64,000 bases of DNA from Kryptolebias marmoratus. Taxonomy: Eukaryota > Chordata > Actinopteri > Cyprinodontiformes > Rivulidae. The notes below the pieces were generated by a model, which did not search any database, was not told where the DNA came from, and saw only the letters and a list, made by a program, of their open reading frames with translations. The DNA lies in contig NC_051446.1 of assembly GCF_001649575.2 (NCBI RefSeq), forward strand, positions 18,950,168-19,014,167, in the 5' to 3' direction. A program made the position numbers and the translations under genes. Position 1 is the first letter of the stretch. Every line of letters starts with the position of its first letter. Below are positions 1-50,000 of the stretch, piece after piece.

Positions 1-35586
<35,586 letters not shown>

Positions 35587-36300
35587 GATCGACCTTTGGT
35601 CACCTGCCAGCCCCCCTCCGCCTCAAGCAAAAACAAATCAAGTCAGCTTCAGGCGCTTTGGGGAGCTCCGGCCAGCGCCCCCTGGTGCCCCGACGGCTCG
35701 CGCATGTTTGAAATCCTTCACCTTCCACCTGCCGCTCAAAGCTTCAGACACTGAAGTTGATTGGAACCAGACAGCCGGGTAATATTAACAGAAATAATGA
35801 AACAAAACAAAAACTTCAGAAATCAAGCTGTCAGTCGTGCGCCTCACGATGCGTGTTCGCGCGTCACCCGTTTGATCTGCGCGTAAAATTCACATCGTGT
35901 ACGAGCGTTCAAAAGCTGGGTTCTTGTAATCGTAACGGATAACCTGCTCTTGGTTTGTTCTTGTTGTTGCATGAAAAGGCGTGTTTTCCTCTCGGCTCGA
36001 TGATTCACTCACTCCTCCAGCTTGTTTGCAGCAGGTCCTCAGCTCCGCGCCGCGCTGTTGAATGCGCTCCTCGGATTAAAGCTCGAACCGTTTGATTTCT
36101 TAAAAAACACCCGTCCTGCACTCAGACACCAAACCAAATCCGCGGCTCGTCGTCCGGTGGGTTTGGTTTCCCCCCCGCAGCCGCCTGTCACATCCATTTG
36201 GTGGAAGATGGCATCGCAGATTACAGGTAGCGGGGGAGGAGCCAGCAGCAGCAGCAGCAGACGTAGATGCTCCCAGTTATTTATAGGGTCCGATTCATCA

Positions 36301-37951
36301 ATGTTTTAGCACCAACTCTGAGGCGTCACGCACACCTTCTTCTGAAAGTTATGAGCAGAAGCTTTAAAGGTCTGGAAATGTAACCCATTCCAAACCTCTT
36401 ACCCAGGTGCATTAAACTTCCTTCCACGCGTTTTAAAACCTTATAATAAAAACATTTAAGACATTTGGAGTGAAGTGACTTCTAACCAGGCATTAAACAT
36501 GTAAACATTTGCGTTTTAAATAAGGCCATAAGATCAAAACAGCTTTTTCCAACATGTTTTTAGAAGGAACATGCTTTTTAGAATAATCTCAAAACTTTCA
36601 TACAGGAGTCTGTTCAAAACATTTCCGTTAGAATAAAAAGGTTCATATTTTAGATCATTAGCACTGAAATGGTACATTTAAATAACTCAGTGGACAACAG
36701 TGTTTATGGTAAATAAGCAGACATGCTACTCACCTGCAGTGGTGACTTTACTCCCTCTTGTGGACAAATATTTCACAGATGAAACTTTAGGTGTTTGTGT
36801 GTGTACTCTGTTGTGTTACCTTTTAAAGAACCATGTCTGCTATAATTGCTGACCATATCAGGACCGTAGTCCTTAGGGTTAACTGTGTGAAGACCTGGTT
36901 TTGATTCACATAACTCTAAATTTTAAAAAAATTAAGTTTAAGGCCAGGTTTAGGCTACTGAAATGAATGAGCCAATACAATGTCATGACTGAAAAATAAG
37001 TGTACATGTGCATGTATAATCATTCAACATAAAAAAATAACTCAGAAAACCTACAATTTACCAACTATAATCTGTTTTAATATTTTAGAAAATCTTATTC
37101 TTCATATAAGAAAAAGACCTTATCCAAAGTGTTTCATCTGTCGGTAAAACTTTCCAGCATGAATCAGGAGGTACCTGCAAATATGTTCAACTGACAGCCA
37201 GCCATAAACCATAAATAAAAATATCCCTTCTTTACATTTCATTTGACTAAAGAACTATATTAGCAGTACCAGCAGGACAGAAAGTGGTGAAACGGAATCA
37301 AACTCGCTGTATGGTGTAAAATTTACATATATATTATAAGCGGTGGTGTTAATATTTCCAAACAGAACTTATAAACTTGGCACAGAGTCACGTTGGAAGG
37401 TTGAAATGAAAACGGTACCTTCATACAATGAACAAAAGCTGCAACGTCATAAGAAAGCAATTTTCTCCTCTATAAATAAAAACAAATAATCCTAATAATG
37501 AAACAACTACATCAGTATAACAAAGGGTTTACAAGAAATACATTTCACTTGATTAGATAAGTTAAATGGGAGGAAAATACATATAAATATAAAAAAAGGA
37601 GAAAGGGAGCGTGGTGGTCCTCTCCATCTTCATTTCAAGAATATGGTCTTCTAGTTTCCATTTGAGCAGATTTGTTGTGGTCCAACATAGTCATGCAACA
37701 AAAATGGGCTAAAAGCAGAGCTACTAAAATATGATGGAGAATAAAACATTCAAGTATTAAATACTAGTGTAAACAAACCTATCTGTAGTACAGTACGTCA
37801 CTAATGCAGTGGGAATATTGAGTCATCAGTGCTGATGTTCTATGAGAAAGTAATGGACGTTATCGGAGCTCATCTGTTGTGTTAATGGTGCGATGGTGCG
37901 TCAGAAATCACTACATCATGTTTGCAGGTGAGCTGAAGTGAGATGAAAGTC
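36301..37951 (-). other. Intergenic interval including the dlg5 3' UTR
   Basis: This interval between the dlg5 stop and the kcnma1 promoter has no gene. On the minus strand I see no AATAAA between 37951 and about 37000. The nearest variant signal is ATTAAA at 37076-37081, which would give a 3' UTR of about 0.87 kb. A CTCF-like motif on the minus strand, CCACAAGAGGGAG, is at 36751-36763. Confidence 0.6.
37076..37081 (-). terminator. Possible dlg5 polyadenylation signal (ATTAAA)
   Basis: ATTAAA on the minus strand, 0.87 kb past the dlg5 stop, is the first common polyadenylation hexamer variant I noticed. Transcript ends are not visible from DNA, so this is only a candidate. Confidence 0.3.
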
Positions 37952-38055
37952 TTATGGTGCGCCATCTGGAATCCACAGGACTTTATTCTGTTCCTGCTCC
38001 ACGATGGTCATGATCTGAGTGCAAATGTTGGAGACGCTGCCTCCTTGGACAACGC
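37952..38055 (-). CDS. dlg5: dlg5 exon 35: C-terminus and stop
   Basis: It is 104 bp, ttgcag|GCGTTG ... TAA. It reads VVQGGSVSNICTQIMTIVEQ then EQNKVLWIPDGAP-stop, the conserved DLG5 C-terminus (human ends in VLWIPACPL, from memory). Confidence 0.97.
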
Positions 38056-41000
38056 CTGCAACACAGTGAGGGTGGGGAGGAATATTTACAGGGGAGGGAT
38101 GTAAGTCAGGTGTGGCTGAATCTTTCCTTTTTAGATCAGGTGGTCTGTGGCTTTTCTCTCCTCTCATTCTAAAATGCTTTTAGATTTCAGTTTGAGATTA
38201 ACATTTTGTATTAAGACGGGTATAAAACTGTTAGTAACTCAATACAGCTTTTACATCTTAAGTTAGTTTACTAAAGAACTGGAAGAAACTTAGTCCGGCG
38301 TCCAAATCCTCTGATTTAAATAGTTAAATTTATTTAAATCAACAGAGGACTATATTGAGATTACCGCATTCACCTTTTACAGTAAGTATATTTCAGTTAG
38401 CAGTTTAAAACAAAACCCATTTAGCTTTTCACAGAACCAAAATGAACCGATTCACTGATCATTTATTTTTCACTATATGAGATCCGTTCCTCATGTCTTG
38501 TGTGAAAAGTAATAAAGTTGGGATCATACACTCATACGTCATATTCACAGAGACGTCATGCTGCATTTTCACTCGGTTTTGTGTCCGTTTCATGCATACA
38601 GTAACTGAAGATCTCATACATACAGATACACTTTCAATTTCCCAGAGGTTACGGGTTTCTTTGCGTTTGATTTTTTAAAAACACGATCCAAAAATGGAAG
38701 CTAGTTTACATTAATTTAACAGACAAAAACAACCACTTTTAAATGTAGCCAAATCATTTAGTCTTTGATGGCAACTACCACCAGTACCGTCTCAACTCCA
38801 CTAAACATTACCAGATACTAAACTATAATTCTGTTCATCGTGACTGTGGCACACGTGAAAGTGTGAAACTTGTCCTTGTTTAAAAAGACCACTGGCCGTG
38901 TGTGTGTGTGTGTGTTCATTGCCAAAACTCTTTCCCCATAAGTTGCCTCTCTTTACAGTCATTAATCAAACGGACAGTTGGGTGTTTCAGACCGTTTGCT
39001 GCTCCAGATACTAAAACTTTAACTTTGAGCTAAAAAACAGCCCACAATACCTTGCTCTAAAATACTTAACAGCATCAACTTTTCAGTTTAAAAATAAAAA
39101 AAAATAAAAAAATAGGTTGCATATTAACCTTCATTCATAAACTTCATACATTAAACCTGAGGGTGAAAAGCCATTCTCACCAACCTGTGAAGAAGCGGCT
39201 GTATTCCTGCTCCGTTTTCTGCGCCGCCTCAAACTGCTCCTTGGAATGTTTCTGAGAGAGTTTATCCCGCAGGTAGAAAGGATCCTTCTGCTCTCTGGGG
39301 AGACAACATTCACACCCGTCAGAAACTTTTCACACATGCAGAGTCATTAAAATGTGCTTCAGCACTGCAACAAAAAACATCCGCTTCTTTAAAACCCACA
39401 ACTCATTTTTGTCACTGAATTTAAGATCAAGCTCAGTGTTGCCATGTCAAAATAAATAAATGCGGCTTTATTATGAGCTCCAAATTGTATCTTTGTTTTT
39501 CCTTCTTTTAGGAGTTCCTTAACATCTAAAGGCTTATAACAAAAGCCCATGACTAAATGCTGATAAGTAATTAAAATAAATTTATTCAAACATAAAAACT
39601 GATTTAACTCTACTTAACGGCACAACGTTTTTTTATTATTACTAATATTCAAATCAATTACAGTCAAAGTGTAAAACAGTAACCATGACAGAAGGTCAAA
39701 CATCTGTCAGCACAACATTATAACCAGAAACAGTCATTTGTGGTTTTATGAATTTATTATTTGAACAATATCAATGTTTAATTTTTTATTTCACAGTCAC
39801 CTTCAATTTCAGCATATTTAAACATGTGTAAACAAGTGGCACATATGTGAGTTTACTTATATCATGAAATTTGCCCCAAAAAATAAAAAAACACTTCATA
39901 TTTTCCCTACTAGAATCAAATTAATCTTTAATCTAGTGCCAACACTGCTAACAATGAATTAACTTGAAAGAAAACCCGTTTAAATGCTTCCAGTTTGCTC
40001 TTTAATATACATCTGCAGCCAGTTTGAGGAAGAAGTCATGTGACTGGAAGTCTTCATGCTCCAGAGGGAACCAGTGACCCAACCTAGAATCCGTTTCCCT
40101 CCCCCGACTCTGTATGCAGTCGGTGTGGTCTGCTGTCACCTCTCAGAGGATGAAAACATGAACGAACCGTAAAGCTTCTGTAAGCCGTTGTAGCAGTCCT
40201 GCAGCAGGAAGTCTGTGGAAGGTGTGGCCTCGCCGCTGCGAGCACTTCTGCCGCCCACGCCACAAAGTGGAGCCACATGCTCCCAGAGCCCCTCCCAGGA
40301 CAGCTGGCACTCAGCTGATGACATTGAAGGCTTAGCAGGAATCAATCTCCCATGTTTGTCTGTCGCACCGTTTCATAAATTTGTGAAAGAGTGTGCGTGT
40401 GCGCGCGCATTTGTGTGGCCAAAAAAAGCCTGTTCCCATTAGATTAGAGTGTGTCCTCATCCGTGGGTGTGCTTATGGACTTGTATATAAAAATAATAAA
40501 CATCCCGGGGGTTCAACAGATTTAATCTTCCCATTTGATTACAAATGGAAATAGATAAGGCATTTTTGATATTTCAGCATCTGATGATTTATGGTGTCTG
40601 ATCTAATGAGACTGATCAAATCAGGTTTATCACTTGGATATATTTCTACATCTGCAGGATGGACGTGATTATAAATACTCCGCAGATAATTTCTCGACTG
40701 CCTGTCTGCAGGCGAAGAATGTTAGGAAAATAAACAAAAATCATATCAACTTGATGGATTAACAGGCATAAACCGTGTCAATGACCCTTCCATCCTTTTG
40801 ATTAAAATACGTTTTGATCATTAACTGATCAAGACTTTTATCAAAAGAATGGCCAAAGTTCTGAACCTGAAATGTAGGTGATTAAACAGCATTGGCAACA
40901 AAAAAATAACAAGCTTGATAAAGACGTGACGTACTGCATCTTCAGGTAAGAAATAATCATGTAAAGTTATGGGAATACTCACTTTATCTGCTTGGCATTT

Positions 41001-44000
41001 TTGTAGCGAATGAATATGATGATTGGGTAGATGTGAACGCTGTGAAGACGTTCAATGGCATAAGGAGCAATGTCAAGTAAACAGTGGCAGTCCTAGAAGA
41101 GAATGACAGCAAAGGACTGCATGAAAAATGTGGGTAAAATGATGTAAACAAATAAGTGATGATGTAAAAAGTTAAATCTTAGATTTTAAATGTTCCAGTC
41201 AAACGTGTCATTTCTTGAGGCAAGTTGTAACATTTGGAGGCAAAAAGATGTTTAATAAAAAGACGGACTTGACTCAGTTTTGTCATAAACTGGCAAACAG
41301 TTTTTATTGACAGCCTGATCCAAAGAGACCATATTAAAGGTGAAAAGTGAAACTCAAATTAATCTCGATTTACCTTCTCTGTGATCTCCTTTATTGATGC
41401 AACAGTTGTCACGTCGAAATGACCGCTCCTCCGTTTGTAGTCGATGAACACACAATCTTTTACTCCTCGCTCTATGGCTTGCTGAGACGCCTTCATGATT
41501 TCTAGAATTTACATTTAAAAAAGTCCAATTATACTAATTCATTTCTCTCTACTTGTCACTTCTTTGTTAAAAGAAAAAAAAAATATCTAGATGTTCCTAA
41601 TTAAGTCGTTCTCTTACAATCTCTCTTTTTCAGAGACAAACCTGATGACCTTTTGTAAAATCAGGCTCATTACGTGTAGAAGCTCACCGGGCAGACAGCG
41701 ACAGAACTTAGCAGGAGCCTCCTTCACCAGCATGTCCTTAACGGTCTCGACTAAAGGACCCAAGATCAGCACGGCTCTGGGGAACGAGCAGTCCACCTTC
41801 TGAACCCGCTGGTACAGCAGGCTCATTCCATCTGAACAGGAAACACAGAAATGCAAATGACGAAGAAAAAGATGGAACAATGAAGAGAGCTGCAGTTATT
41901 AACTGCAGATACAGGTTTCAAAGGCCTGGAAAGGATTTTGCGCAGCCAGAATGATTTTTGTAGCACAATCCTGCTTCAGAACCACATATAAAACCTCCAG
42001 CATTAAAAAACAAAATAACCTTGATGTTGTAAAAACTGTTTTTTAAAATAGGGCTAAATGAAACTTGAGGGAGGTGACATATTTACCTACATTTGTCACA
42101 AATAACTTTGCATACTCAAATCTTTTAGAGGAAAAAAAGTTTTAAGTTTGTGGTAAAGCTGCTTAAGTAAAATAATTTATTACCCTCTGTAATTGGTAAA
42201 GAATCTGTACTTATGGCGTCCAGAACCATCAGCTCCTTCCCGTCCTTAGATCCACTTCGTTTGTGCTTCAGCCGCCGACGGAAGAATGACCTTCGAGCGG
42301 CGGCAGACATGGCCTTACTGCTGCCGTTTTCATCTTTCACATCTGCTGAGCTGTGTTTTCTGTAAAACTCCTGATCCATCCTGACAGAGATATATCAACA
42401 TAAATCACATAAACTCAGACACTATCAGAATCATCCTCAGAAACACAAACAATAAAATAGTCCTTCAGACTAATAAGGACTGGATCAAATGCAAATTACA
42501 TGCTTGGAAAATGTAACAACCACAGAGAAAGGAGGTCTAACTTACATGTATTTACTTGGAATCTGGCCCTTTTCCAGCTTCTGTCCACTCTCATCAAGAT
42601 GCCAGGCCATCCAGAAGCCAAAATTCCCATTTGGCAGTGTGTCTTCAACATAAAGGATGTCATCTTTCTTAAAGCTCAGTTCCTGCTCTACTTCTGCCAC
42701 CCGCTCATAAAGTGCTCTGACAAAAGATCAACAACACCACGTATACGGTAAACTGTCAATGCCAACAGAGTCAGAACAGTTCATTACAAATAAGATCCTA
42801 AATGTGCTTCATATCCACTTTATTAAACATCCACATTGCCTAATACTGTAATTAGGTTTGATTTGACACTTGAATTAATTTGTGAATTTTTCAACTGTTA
42901 TGAAAACACAAATCTGCCTCTTTGCTTTCAAGAGTTGGACGATTTACATACCTAATGAAGAATCCATCTCCAGGAGACTCTTTGATGTCAGTGAGGCTGT
43001 CTGCACAGTTCAGGACCTTGAATGTGACCGTTTCAGCTGGTTTTAGCATTTCCAGGTAGGAGTCTTCTTTAGTTTTATTCTTCATGCTGATGCCATTGAA
43101 CTGTAAGAAAATTACTCCACTGATAAAAGGGAACACTGAGATACGTCAACAGGAAACAAATCATTTTCAGTAAAGAAATAATGCAGGATAAGAGTCAACA
43201 GTAGAGGATAAACGCTGCTAATACCTCCAGTATCAGGTCTCCAGGCAGCAGTCCGTCTGGGCTCTTCATCGGGCTGTCATCATCCAGCATCTCCACAAAG
43301 ATGCCACAAATGTTTCCCCCACAAATCTGAATCCCCAGTTCTGCATGAATCCTCTTCAACCTCACCAACCGAGTTTCTGCAGCTCTGAGTGAAACTGAGC
43401 ATGGAAGCCTGGAGGGGAAAAAAAAAAAAAAAAAGTTTTAAATTCCCAGTCCCTCTACCCAAAATATTCACTTTTATTAGTCTTACTATTATAAAATACT
43501 AAACCTGAAAGAGTTGTGGGGGCTTGTGGCAGGAGTTGTCTGCCTGGATGGAGGAGTCATGGTGCCCTCGTCCTGCTCACTTAAGGTATCGACAGCAGAG
43601 TGGTTCTCCGGGCTAAGAGGGACGCCATCTTGGGGTGTTGGCTGGTTGCTGATTGACTCCATTTGAGAACTAAGAACAGAAGCAGTCAGGTGAAATATTT
43701 TGTTAATCACTCAATGACTCAAAAACTTTGAAAATTGTTTCACTCATTAAAAACAGATTGCATTTTCTTACCCTGAACGAGAGTGATTCCCCAGCTGAAA
43801 CATGTGAGGGTTATACTGAGCCAGAATAGTGACTGTGTCGCACTGCTGTCCGATCACCAGCCGCGCCTGCTGCTCATTGGCATTTCGAAGATTGATTCCA
43901 TTAAACTGGAAATGGCATTGAGTCTTTAGAAACAAAGAAGTTACAGACTTTAATGTGAATTTTACATAAGGCGGCTGTTTTACCTCGAGCAGCTGGTCTC

Positions 44001-47000
44001 CGTACTCCAATCGGGCTTGATGAGCGATGCTCCCTGGTGTCACTTTGGAAACAAATACGCCACCGTTTTCTCCACTCACTATGGAGATCCCCAATGGCTC
44101 TGCTCCTTTCTGTACCGTCACATTGCGTGGATCCCCCAAGAACGGCCTTGCAGAATAAAAGAGCATTCACTTATTTGTCGTGTTTCGTCATAAAATCTTA
44201 TAGAAAAATACAAACTCTACAAGTAGGCATGAGTGCTTACAGCTGTAGGTTTCAAAGAAACATTAAAGTGGGGCCAAAATTATAAACAATTTCTTTTTCT
44301 TTGAAGTGACCAGTTCAAAAGCTTTGATACTTAATATTTAGGCTTTTTGAAGCTATTACAAAGTTGAATTAAAAAGGAATATGCTGACTGATACAAAAGT
44401 TGAGGAGAAAAACAAACAAACAAAACAATTACTGATAAAGTTCAGAACTACAACAGACAGTATTGTTCCACTCTGATTTCTAACCAACATTAGTTTAAGT
44501 AGAATTTTGTCAATCTACATCTGTGTTCCTTAGCTTTAACATCCTGCCGTAAATACTGAATACGACTGAGATCAGGGCTTTTAGAGGGCAACACTAGCTG
44601 ATATTGGTGTTCTTTTTTAAAAAAAAAAAAAAAAAGTACTCACTGCAAAGTCATCAAGACTGGTCCAAAATAACTAAAAAAAAAAAGAAAAAAAAAAAAA
44701 GAGTTTTTTATTTATTCTTGACAGACTCATTCCTTTTTCCTTTTCATTTAGCAGCAGATTCACTCCTATTTCCACCTAAAAACATCTTCTGAGATTTTAC
44801 GCTTGTCTGATTCCACCGTATTCATTTATCTACACAGAATACAGACAGCCTAATGCAGGTCAATCACCCGACTCAACCTTCCGTGTGGTTTTCAGCAGAT
44901 TCAGTAGAGGGCTTTGTTTACATTGAGCGTGTACCTGCAATCCAGAATTGCAAATCAACATATCTGGAAAATTACTGGAGTGAACTCTTTCAAACTGCGC
45001 TATTTGATCAAATTCAGGATAACTTTGATTTTATACTTTGCAATGAGTACTTTTAAAAAGCTTGACAGAGGAAAAATACAACAAACGCCCTTTGAAATTG
45101 CAATACAGCCAGTTTCCTTAAAGCAGACTGCTTTGAAGTCCATTAATAAATATGACAGCACAAATTTTAAAGTAATTTATTATACAGCAACATTACAGCT
45201 TTACAATCTCTACTTTAAATTACATCTTGTGATTCTTTCAGTATAAAGATTGCCATTTATTATTATTATTCAATAAGAAAGGTTCAAACATATACAGAAG
45301 CTGTGCAGAATGTGTCAAGTGCACTTTCAAATCCAACTCAGTGTCATGCAATTATTCTAAATTTAACATCATCTTTAATTATTAACAAGCAGAGAGATTA
45401 GAGATGATGACTTAAAGGGAAACAACCATTTCATTATTAGGGTAAATTTAACATTCAAATTAATCATGCACCAGTGCTGCTAAATGGAGCAGAACATAGC
45501 GTTTATATTTGCAGTGTGCACAAAGATTATCTAGAGAGTGCTCTCTGTAATTCTTGCATATTCCATTTGTGCTACAAGTAGCTTGGGACGAACCTCAAGC
45601 TTCTCAAAGAGAAGAACTTGGGCTTTACTGGTGGACGTCTAACAGAAGGAGCGTAGAAAGAGAGAAATCTGAGAAGCAGATAAAGAAAAAAAAAAGGAAA
45701 GTAAAAAGAGAGACATTGATTGTCTGAAGTTGCAAAGAAAGCTTTCAGGTTATGATGATCAGTAGCAGAGAATAAATTTATCGAAGGTGAGTCAGTGTTT
45801 TGACAGTTTGAGATGAAGGTGATAGATTTGTTTACTGCATCCCAAGCACTTTATCACAATGAACCAGACAAATAAGTGGGAAAAAAAAACAAAAAAACAT
45901 GTCATGCTCTGCTGAATGATGACATGGGGATGCAGACGAGGTGCTGGCTTACCCTTCCCTCCTCCTGTCACCGACTGCAGCAGGACTGACTGATATCCTG
46001 GGCTGGGAGGAAGAGGAGCTCTGCGATTGGCTGCTGGAGTACGATGACGTGTCCAGGTTGACAGGAGACATCGGAGGCGTCAGGCTGCTACACTCGGAGT
46101 GTGAAAGGGAGCCTGGAGTGACAGTGGAGACAAGTGCTCGTGTCATTTACAGCAGCAGCAGCGTTCACCAACAGGTGATATAATCCAAACAAATCCAAAC
46201 CTTTGTCCGACCCAGCAGAGCGGGAGTAACGAGCTGGAGGGATCTTAATGCGTTCCGCCCGAAACTGTAACGTACCAGGGGAGCCTAAAAATAAAAATAA
46301 AAAAAAAGAAATGTTGTGTACGCATGGTCAGATACCTTTCTTGTGGCAGAAATGGCAGAACTCCTAAACTTCAGGAAGAAGACATCTGACGCAGCCAATC
46401 AGTCTCTGTCATCTTCTGAGCTGAATCAGATCAGTTTTATCGTGGTTCATCTTACGGTCAGGATCCTAAATAACTAAATGCTAATCAAATGTATAATCTT
46501 TGCTTTGTATTAAACCATACATTAAGGTCTCGCCTCTTTTAGAACCATGTAGAAAATAAATGCAGCTTTGAGGTCAGACCTCAATCTTCCACTGACTGAT
46601 AAATGTAATTCTAGTCAACTAATGGTCCGCAGGTTTTAAAATTTATTGCATTTCGGATCAACTGCTTTGTGTGACATCAATAGACAGGCTTTGTGAAACT
46701 CCCATCACCATTATTTCTATATACAACAAGATCTTTTTCATGTTTACTAATGTAGCTGGTTATTACAGATGATTACTGCAACTCACTGTGGCCAGAAGAA
46801 AGAAAGTTTAGTTTTTACTTTTCCAATGTTAAAAAAAAAAAAATCTAATTCTTGAGTTTGTAGATTAACTATAATTGAAACAAACAGTAGAAATCAGCAT
46901 TTCTTTCTGCACTTGCCCAAGACATTTGCATGGCCAAATACCAGCAAAACAAGAGAAATGTTTTTGTCATTAGAATGACCTGCCCTGTTTTAAGTTAAAT

Positions 47001-50000
47001 TATCATACCACATATTACTTAGAGGACATTTTAAACAAGTTCTGTTTGTTTTGAAACTAGGACACCATACATACTCAGCCTGGCTGCAGAGGGCAGTGAG
47101 TTTGTGCTGTGTGGTGGTTGGCTGCAGTTGATCTCAGTCAAGTCACCATCGCGCTTGTGGCTGAGGTCCAAACTAAGGGGTCCATGATGCTGGGGGCTAA
47201 AAGCAGAGAAAGAGGCCTATATAAGTCCCTTGGCAGTCAATTATTCAACCCAGAGCAAGATAGAATTTGCTTCGTGCCATCTGTTCATGGGATCTGGGGC
47301 AGGGTGGACACTTATTTTGTACATGGAACAACAGATTTGGCCTTTTTTCCCCTTTTGCACAACGTTATTAATTTTTATAATAGAAAATGCAGAGATGAGG
47401 GTCATAGGAACTTTATATGATGATTCTAAAATGTTCACAAAGAAAACATCCATTTAGGTAAACAACAACAAATAGATTAGGCTTAAAATCAAATATGCTG
47501 GCAGAAAACCTTTGTGAATGCAGATAGATCCCTGGGCTTGGACCTGAAGGACAATTGGTGGTTTGAATCTCATTGCTCCAGGCTGTATAAACTGGGTTCC
47601 TCGCAGCAGCTGCCATAGCAGGACACTGTGCTAAACATCGTTGTGGAGGGTCTGAAAAGGCACAGTGTGAGATTTGAGCTCCAATTTCCTTCAACTGACA
47701 AATGCACTCTTGTTTAGATGCAAAACAGAATACATTGGGATGTGCAGATGACTCACGTGCTGAGATGCTAATGTAGCTTGGGGGTGCAAACGGCATGCTG
47801 TACCGATTAGTTCTCAAAGGAGAGAAGCGTAACAAGTCCACCGGCTCCGGGGAGTGGTCATCATTAGAGAAAGTTTGTGTCTGAAAGAACCAACAAACAG
47901 CAAATAAGACTTAGTATTTAAACTAAGCAAGCAACAAGAAATACAGTGAATATTATAGTTATGTGGTTGGAATTGTTTGTTCATTGGGAAATACTTTTGA
48001 CAAAACAAATGACTTTGGTATCTCAGTTACCTGCATGGGAGCAGGGATGTGTAGTGGAGTCACATTTCGCCGTAGAGCTGGTGCCGATTTTGGCCGGTAC
48101 CGCCTCTTTTCCTGCACCTCTGCCCTGTGTCGACTCCCCTCATCCTCAGAGTGTTTTAGGCTGTTCTTGGTCTTTTCTGGAGGCGTGTTGATGTAATAAA
48201 GCTGGTTCCCCACCAGTCCCTCGTCCTGGGGTCTTGTGGTTTGAGCCACGGAGGCTGGAGGAGTGCCACTGGTGATAGTCGAGTCGGACGCAGAGCTGTT
48301 CTGCTGACGATGCTTAAATCGGAACGAGTCGCTCCTGGCTGGTGGGGTGGGAGGTGTATGGGCAGGTTCAGACACTGAGCTTTGTGGCGAGTGCTTGGAC
48401 ATTTGGGACATGTAGTCCACTTGAGGGTTTGTCTCAGGCCTCCTGAAAGCAGCCACATCAAAGATGGACTTCCTCTGTTTGGGTTTTTTAAAGACTGACA
48501 GCGGGTTTGCTTCAGTAATAGAAGCTCCCACTATGACTTTTGGCCATGTCCCTACAGTGGCCTTCAGTGGGAAACTCTGCCCCCTGTCTACAGGTGACTG
48601 AGTAGAGTTTCCATCGGAAAGAACAGGGGTGAAGGTGAGGGAGTGAGGGCTGATATCCTGCCTTGGGTAACAGAGTGCTGGATGTGGCTCGGACGGACAA
48701 TGGGAAGTGGAAACGGAGCAGGTGTGCTGGGAGGTGTGAGAAAAGGTTTTGTGATGGGAATGAGAGCTGCTGCTGCTTCCTAAGGAATCACAAGCATCTT
48801 TACACACTTCCTCTTCTCTGCTGCCCGAGTTGCAGCTGCAAACATCAGTCTGAGTTGAGCAGTTGTGCTTAGAGTTCCTGCAGCTCCTGGTGTGGATTTC
48901 ACCAGACTGGAGCCGCAAAGTTTTTTCAGAGTCCCTCAAAGTTTCAAATAAATTCTGTCCAGAATAGCTTTGTGGGAAAAACTGGCAAAAAAAGGGAAGT
49001 AAACCATCATTAGCAGCTTCACAACAACTACCATACAATAAATGCTTTTATGTAAGGTAATCACCTTAATAAGAGAGATGCTGAGAGAGTTTCCACAGCT
49101 CCTCAACAGAGATTCACATTCAGAAAGAGTTTTATTATCAAGTTCAATTCCATTTATCTGCGTACAAGGAGAAGAAGAAAAACAAACAAACGATTATTAC
49201 ACTTTCTTGCTGAGGTAAGGACATGGTAATCCCAAAAACCCTGATTTACAAGCAGTCTGAAAAACAAAAAAGTGCAAAATCATAAATGACAGCATTAATA
49301 TTTTGTATGAAACTGGAATGCAAACACAGCACAGATGGGGTCTAAGAAAAATAACTGACCAAAGTTTTAATTTAAATAGCTGATATTACCAAATACTGGA
49401 ATTGACAAATGTTTTCAAGAATAAAAATAAACGTGTTTTCCAAACTCTAAACTCAACATTACCATATAAAAACAAACAATGCACTTTATTTTATATTTGG
49501 TTTGAAACTTTACTATAGTCTGTGTCTCTATTTGTGGTCAGTAGAGGGCACTGCAGGTCAGTTTTAATGTCCAATAGTTGTGTTTTGGTATTAAAGCAGC
49601 TTGTATTGAGTAACTCCAGGTTTTAGTTGACATACTTACAGCTAATAGTCTGTCACCAACAGTAAGATTACAGTCTTTGGAGGCTGGACTTCCTGTCACC
49701 AAACTGGCAACAAAAACTCCACTTTCCAAACCAATACCACAGTCTGCAAAGAAAGAATCGTATTTATGTCATTTACAGAAAAAACGTCTTCAAACTTGTA
49801 GTTAACTGCAAGTAAAAACAGTCTTTTCATTTGTGCTGGAATATTAGTACTTTTAAGTCAAAGTGATTTCAATTAGAATAAAAATAATCTTGTTTTTTAT
49901 TTTTTATTTCTGACCTTTGTGTCCAGCCAAGTTGATCTGAATCGGAGTGACAATTCGTCCTCCAAGAGACTTCCGTCTTCGTACCACCACGTTAATCACT

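Noticed and set aside
36022..36309. 95-codon plus-strand frame in the CpG-rich region (ending in a Gly/Ser-rich stretch)
   Set aside because: It lies antisense to the kcnma1 promoter, has no homology I recognise and arises from GC-rich sequence with few stops.
47083..47098. CTCF-like CTGCAGAGGGCAGT
   Set aside because: It is inside dlg5 exon 20 and is explained by coding sequence.
47413..47841. Single 142-codon minus-strand frame as one coding block
   Set aside because: Only two parts are exonic (47757-47880 and 47510-47651); the stretch between is an intron with good splice borders that happens to stay open.
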